A stretch of DNA of 33,936 bases from Angelakisella sp. (GTDB lineage: Bacteria > Bacillota > Clostridia > Oscillospirales > Ruminococcaceae). The stretch is from assembly GCA_020024515.1 (NCBI GenBank), contig JAHHTR010000009.1, positions 1-33,936 of the forward strand, read 5' to 3'. Made by a program: the position numbers and the translations under genes. Every line of letters begins with the position of its first letter. Position 1 is the first letter of the stretch. The notes below the pieces were generated by a model that had not been told where the DNA came from, ran no database searches, and was given only the letters and a program-made list of their open reading frames with translations. This document shows, piece by piece, positions 32,645 to 33,936 of the stretch.

Positions 32645-33505
32645 TTATTTATCTTTGCGGAAACGCAGTGCCATATTTTCTTTTATTACTTCTCTTGCAC
32701 GCGCTATGCAAACAGAATCTTTTGGAACAGTTTTTGTAACCGTAGAGCCTGCTGCGGTATATCCGCCGTCCTCAACAGTTACAGGTGCAACAAGATTTGT
32801 ATTGCAACCTATAAAGCAATCATCGCCAATAGTTGTACGATTTTTTTCTTTGCCGTTATAGTTTGCGGTAGCTACACCGCAACCGAAATTTACTCTGTCA
32901 CCGCAATCTGTATCACCTATGTATGTAAGGTGGCTTGCGTGAGTATTTTCACCGATATTGGAATTTTTTATTTCAACGAAGTCGCCTATGCGTACACCTT
33001 TTTTTATGTGACAATTTGGGCGAACTTGTGAGTATGGTCCGATTTCCACATCTTCATCTAGAACAGAAGAAGTTATCCAAGTAGCCTTTATAACACAACC
33101 ATCACCTATTGTAGCATCTTCAAGGTGCGAATTTTCCATTATTATGACGTTTTTTCCGATTTTTGTTTGATCTAATACAAATGAGTTCGGGTATATTGTA
33201 GTATTGTCGCCTATTGTGCAGTTTTCAAGGTATGTATTACTAAAAATAGTACAATTTTCGCCGATAGTAACATTTTCGCCTATTGTTGCCTGTGAATATA
33301 TAAAAGTACCTTTGCCTATTTTTGCATTTTCGGCAATAATAACACAGTTATATAACGGAATATGAACACCGTTTATCAAATGCTTTTCGATAATGTGCAT
33401 TCTTTTGGTTTCGTTTTCACTGCTTAGTTTCATTGTTGCAAGTTCAGGCGCGTGATCATGTACAATTTTTTGCTGTTCTGCTTCTGTAAGTAAATATTTA
33501 ATCAT
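32645..33505 (-). CDS. GlmU-like acetyltransferase lacking the uridyltransferase domain
   Basis: This 286-residue left-handed beta-helix protein corresponds to the C-terminal half of GlmU, which acetylates glucosamine-1-phosphate on the way to UDP-GlcNAc. After a short N-terminal helix region (1-50, ending HIIEKHLINGVHIP) come many hexapeptide repeats (about 52-265). The acetyltransferase residues known from E. coli GlmU are conserved by motif: R162, K180, H192 and Y195 (ASHLTYIGD), N206 and N215 (NYNGKEK). The N-terminal pyrophosphorylase domain of about 225 residues is absent, and no remnant lies upstream. The ATG has AAAGGGG upstream. Position next to pth-mfd is that of glmU in Firmicutes. 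Confidence 0.9.
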   Translation of the reverse strand: MIKYLLTEAEQQKIVHDHAPELATMKLSSENETKRMHIIEKHLINGVHIPLYNCVIIAENAKIGKGTFIYSQATIGENVTIGENCTIFSNTYLENCTIGDNTTIYPNSFVLDQTKIGKNVIIMENSHLEDATIGDGCVIKATWITSSVLDEDVEIGPYSQVRPNCHIKKGVRIGDFVEIKNSNIGENTHASHLTYIGDTDCGDRVNFGCGVATANYNGKEKNRTTIGDDCFIGCNTNLVAPVTVEDGGYTAAGSTVTKTVPKDSVCIARAREVIKENMALRFRKDK

Positions 33506-33679
33506 ATAACAAAAACCCCTTTGTTTTTAATTTTGATTTGTGGATAATTATTATTTTGCACAAATGCGTAAACGCAAATAACCCCCCTTTTTGATTGTAT
33601 GGGGATTTAATATTAATATATAAAATACATTAATATTATTGCAAGTTTAGTTATTTTTTTCAAGTAGTATTTATAAATT
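33506..33679. other. Leader region of the GlmU-like gene
   Basis: This AT-rich region contains a short palindrome, TGCGT-AA-ACGCA (near 33565-33576), and on the minus strand a G/C-rich inverted repeat (AATCCCC pairing with GGGGGTT, about 33583-33608). The latter lacks a T-run on the minus strand. No gene is supported. A regulatory role is possible but not shown. Confidence 0.35.
33617..33644 (-). promoter_or_regulatory. Possible promoter of the GlmU-like/pth/mfd group
   Basis: On the minus strand TTGCAA (33644-33639) and TATATA (33622-33617) are 16 bases apart. In this AT-rich stretch the match is only suggestive. Confidence 0.35.
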
Positions 33680-33844
33680 TTATTTAATTTTTAAATGTGG
33701 TTTCCGATGATAAAATATTTTATTATGGTTTCTGCATATTTGGTTTTTTTGTACTGTTATTGTTATCTTTTTTATGATAACAGCGATAATATACATTAAA
33801 ATTCCAATAACCACAATTAAAATATCTGTTTGTTCGTCTGTCAT
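33680..33844 (-). CDS. Doubtful small single-span membrane protein
   Basis: A frame from an ATG at 33844 encodes 54 residues starting MTDEQTDILIVVIGIL, with one hydrophobic helix (about 7-24) followed by a basic hydrophilic tail. The upstream AAAGAAG is a weak ribosome-binding site, and an earlier in-frame ATG exists at 33877. I recognise no family. It could be chance in AT-rich DNA. It lies about 170 bases upstream of the GlmU-like gene on the same strand. Confidence 0.3.
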   Translation of the reverse strand: MTDEQTDILIVVIGILMYIIAVIIKKITITVQKNQICRNHNKIFYHRKPHLKIK

Positions 33845-33936
33845 TGTGCATAACTTCTTTTTACAGTAATTATACATTTTTTAATATATATCTTTTATAG
33901 CAAATATTAATCTTAGTAAAGTTTATTGATAAATAA

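Noticed and set aside
1..33936. Novel defence, mobile or biosynthetic system
   Set aside because: Every sizeable gene belongs to a known housekeeping family or is a single small unknown; no transposase, integrase, toxin-antitoxin, nuclease-helicase pair or repeat array was seen.

Overview
The window is an AT-rich stretch of a Gram-positive, low-GC bacterium, most likely a member of class Clostridia. The evidence is the gene order (def-fmt-yugP-rsmB-rlmN-prpC-prkC-rsgA-thiN; rpmG-secE-nusG-rplK-rplA; glmU/pth/mfd), strong purine-rich Shine-Dalgarno sites, TTG and GTG starts, and many hairpin-plus-T-run terminators. I cannot place it to genus. It is almost entirely chromosomal housekeeping DNA. 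I see no insertion sequences, phage genes, CRISPR arrays, rRNA or tRNA.

Layout. 1-313: no gene seen, ending in a terminator hairpin. 314-2563 (-): methyl-accepting chemotaxis protein with a very long acidic tail. 3017-4393 (+): glycyl-tRNA synthetase behind its own promoter. 4474-7477 (-): ruvC-ruvA-ruvB-tatD repair operon. 7764-10390 (+): rpmG-secE-nusG-rplK-rplA, closed by a terminator and not followed by rplJ-rplL-rpoBC. 10431-19594 (+): def-fmt-yugP-rsmB-rlmN-prpC-prkC, an internal terminator, then rsgA-thiN. 19740-22935 (-): alaS and a small membrane protein. 23348-27011 (+): a heterodimeric ABC exporter with a structured 5' leader. 27204-33505 (-): an acetyltransferase-only GlmU homologue, pth, mfd, a small unknown protein and exodeoxyribonuclease III. 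33506-33936: AT-rich, with one doubtful small ORF.

How it works together. Most genes serve translation and its quality: GlyRS, AlaRS, L33, L11, L1, formyl-Met handling by Fmt and Def, rRNA methylation by RsmB and RlmN, ribosome assembly by RsgA, and Pth. A second group serves DNA repair: RuvABC, Mfd, ExoA and TatD. PrpC/PrkC form the phosphatase/PASTA-kinase pair that senses the cell wall, and the GlmU homologue supplies GlcNAc-1-P for wall precursors.

I did not find a clearly new system. The points most worth a second look are small deviations inside well-known genes: a probable ATT start for fmt, a GlmU without its uridyltransferase half, an RsgA with a broken G4 motif, a Leu in the RsmB catalytic motif, a run of hairpins between rplK and rplA, a structured leader before the ABC exporter, and the chemoreceptor tail.
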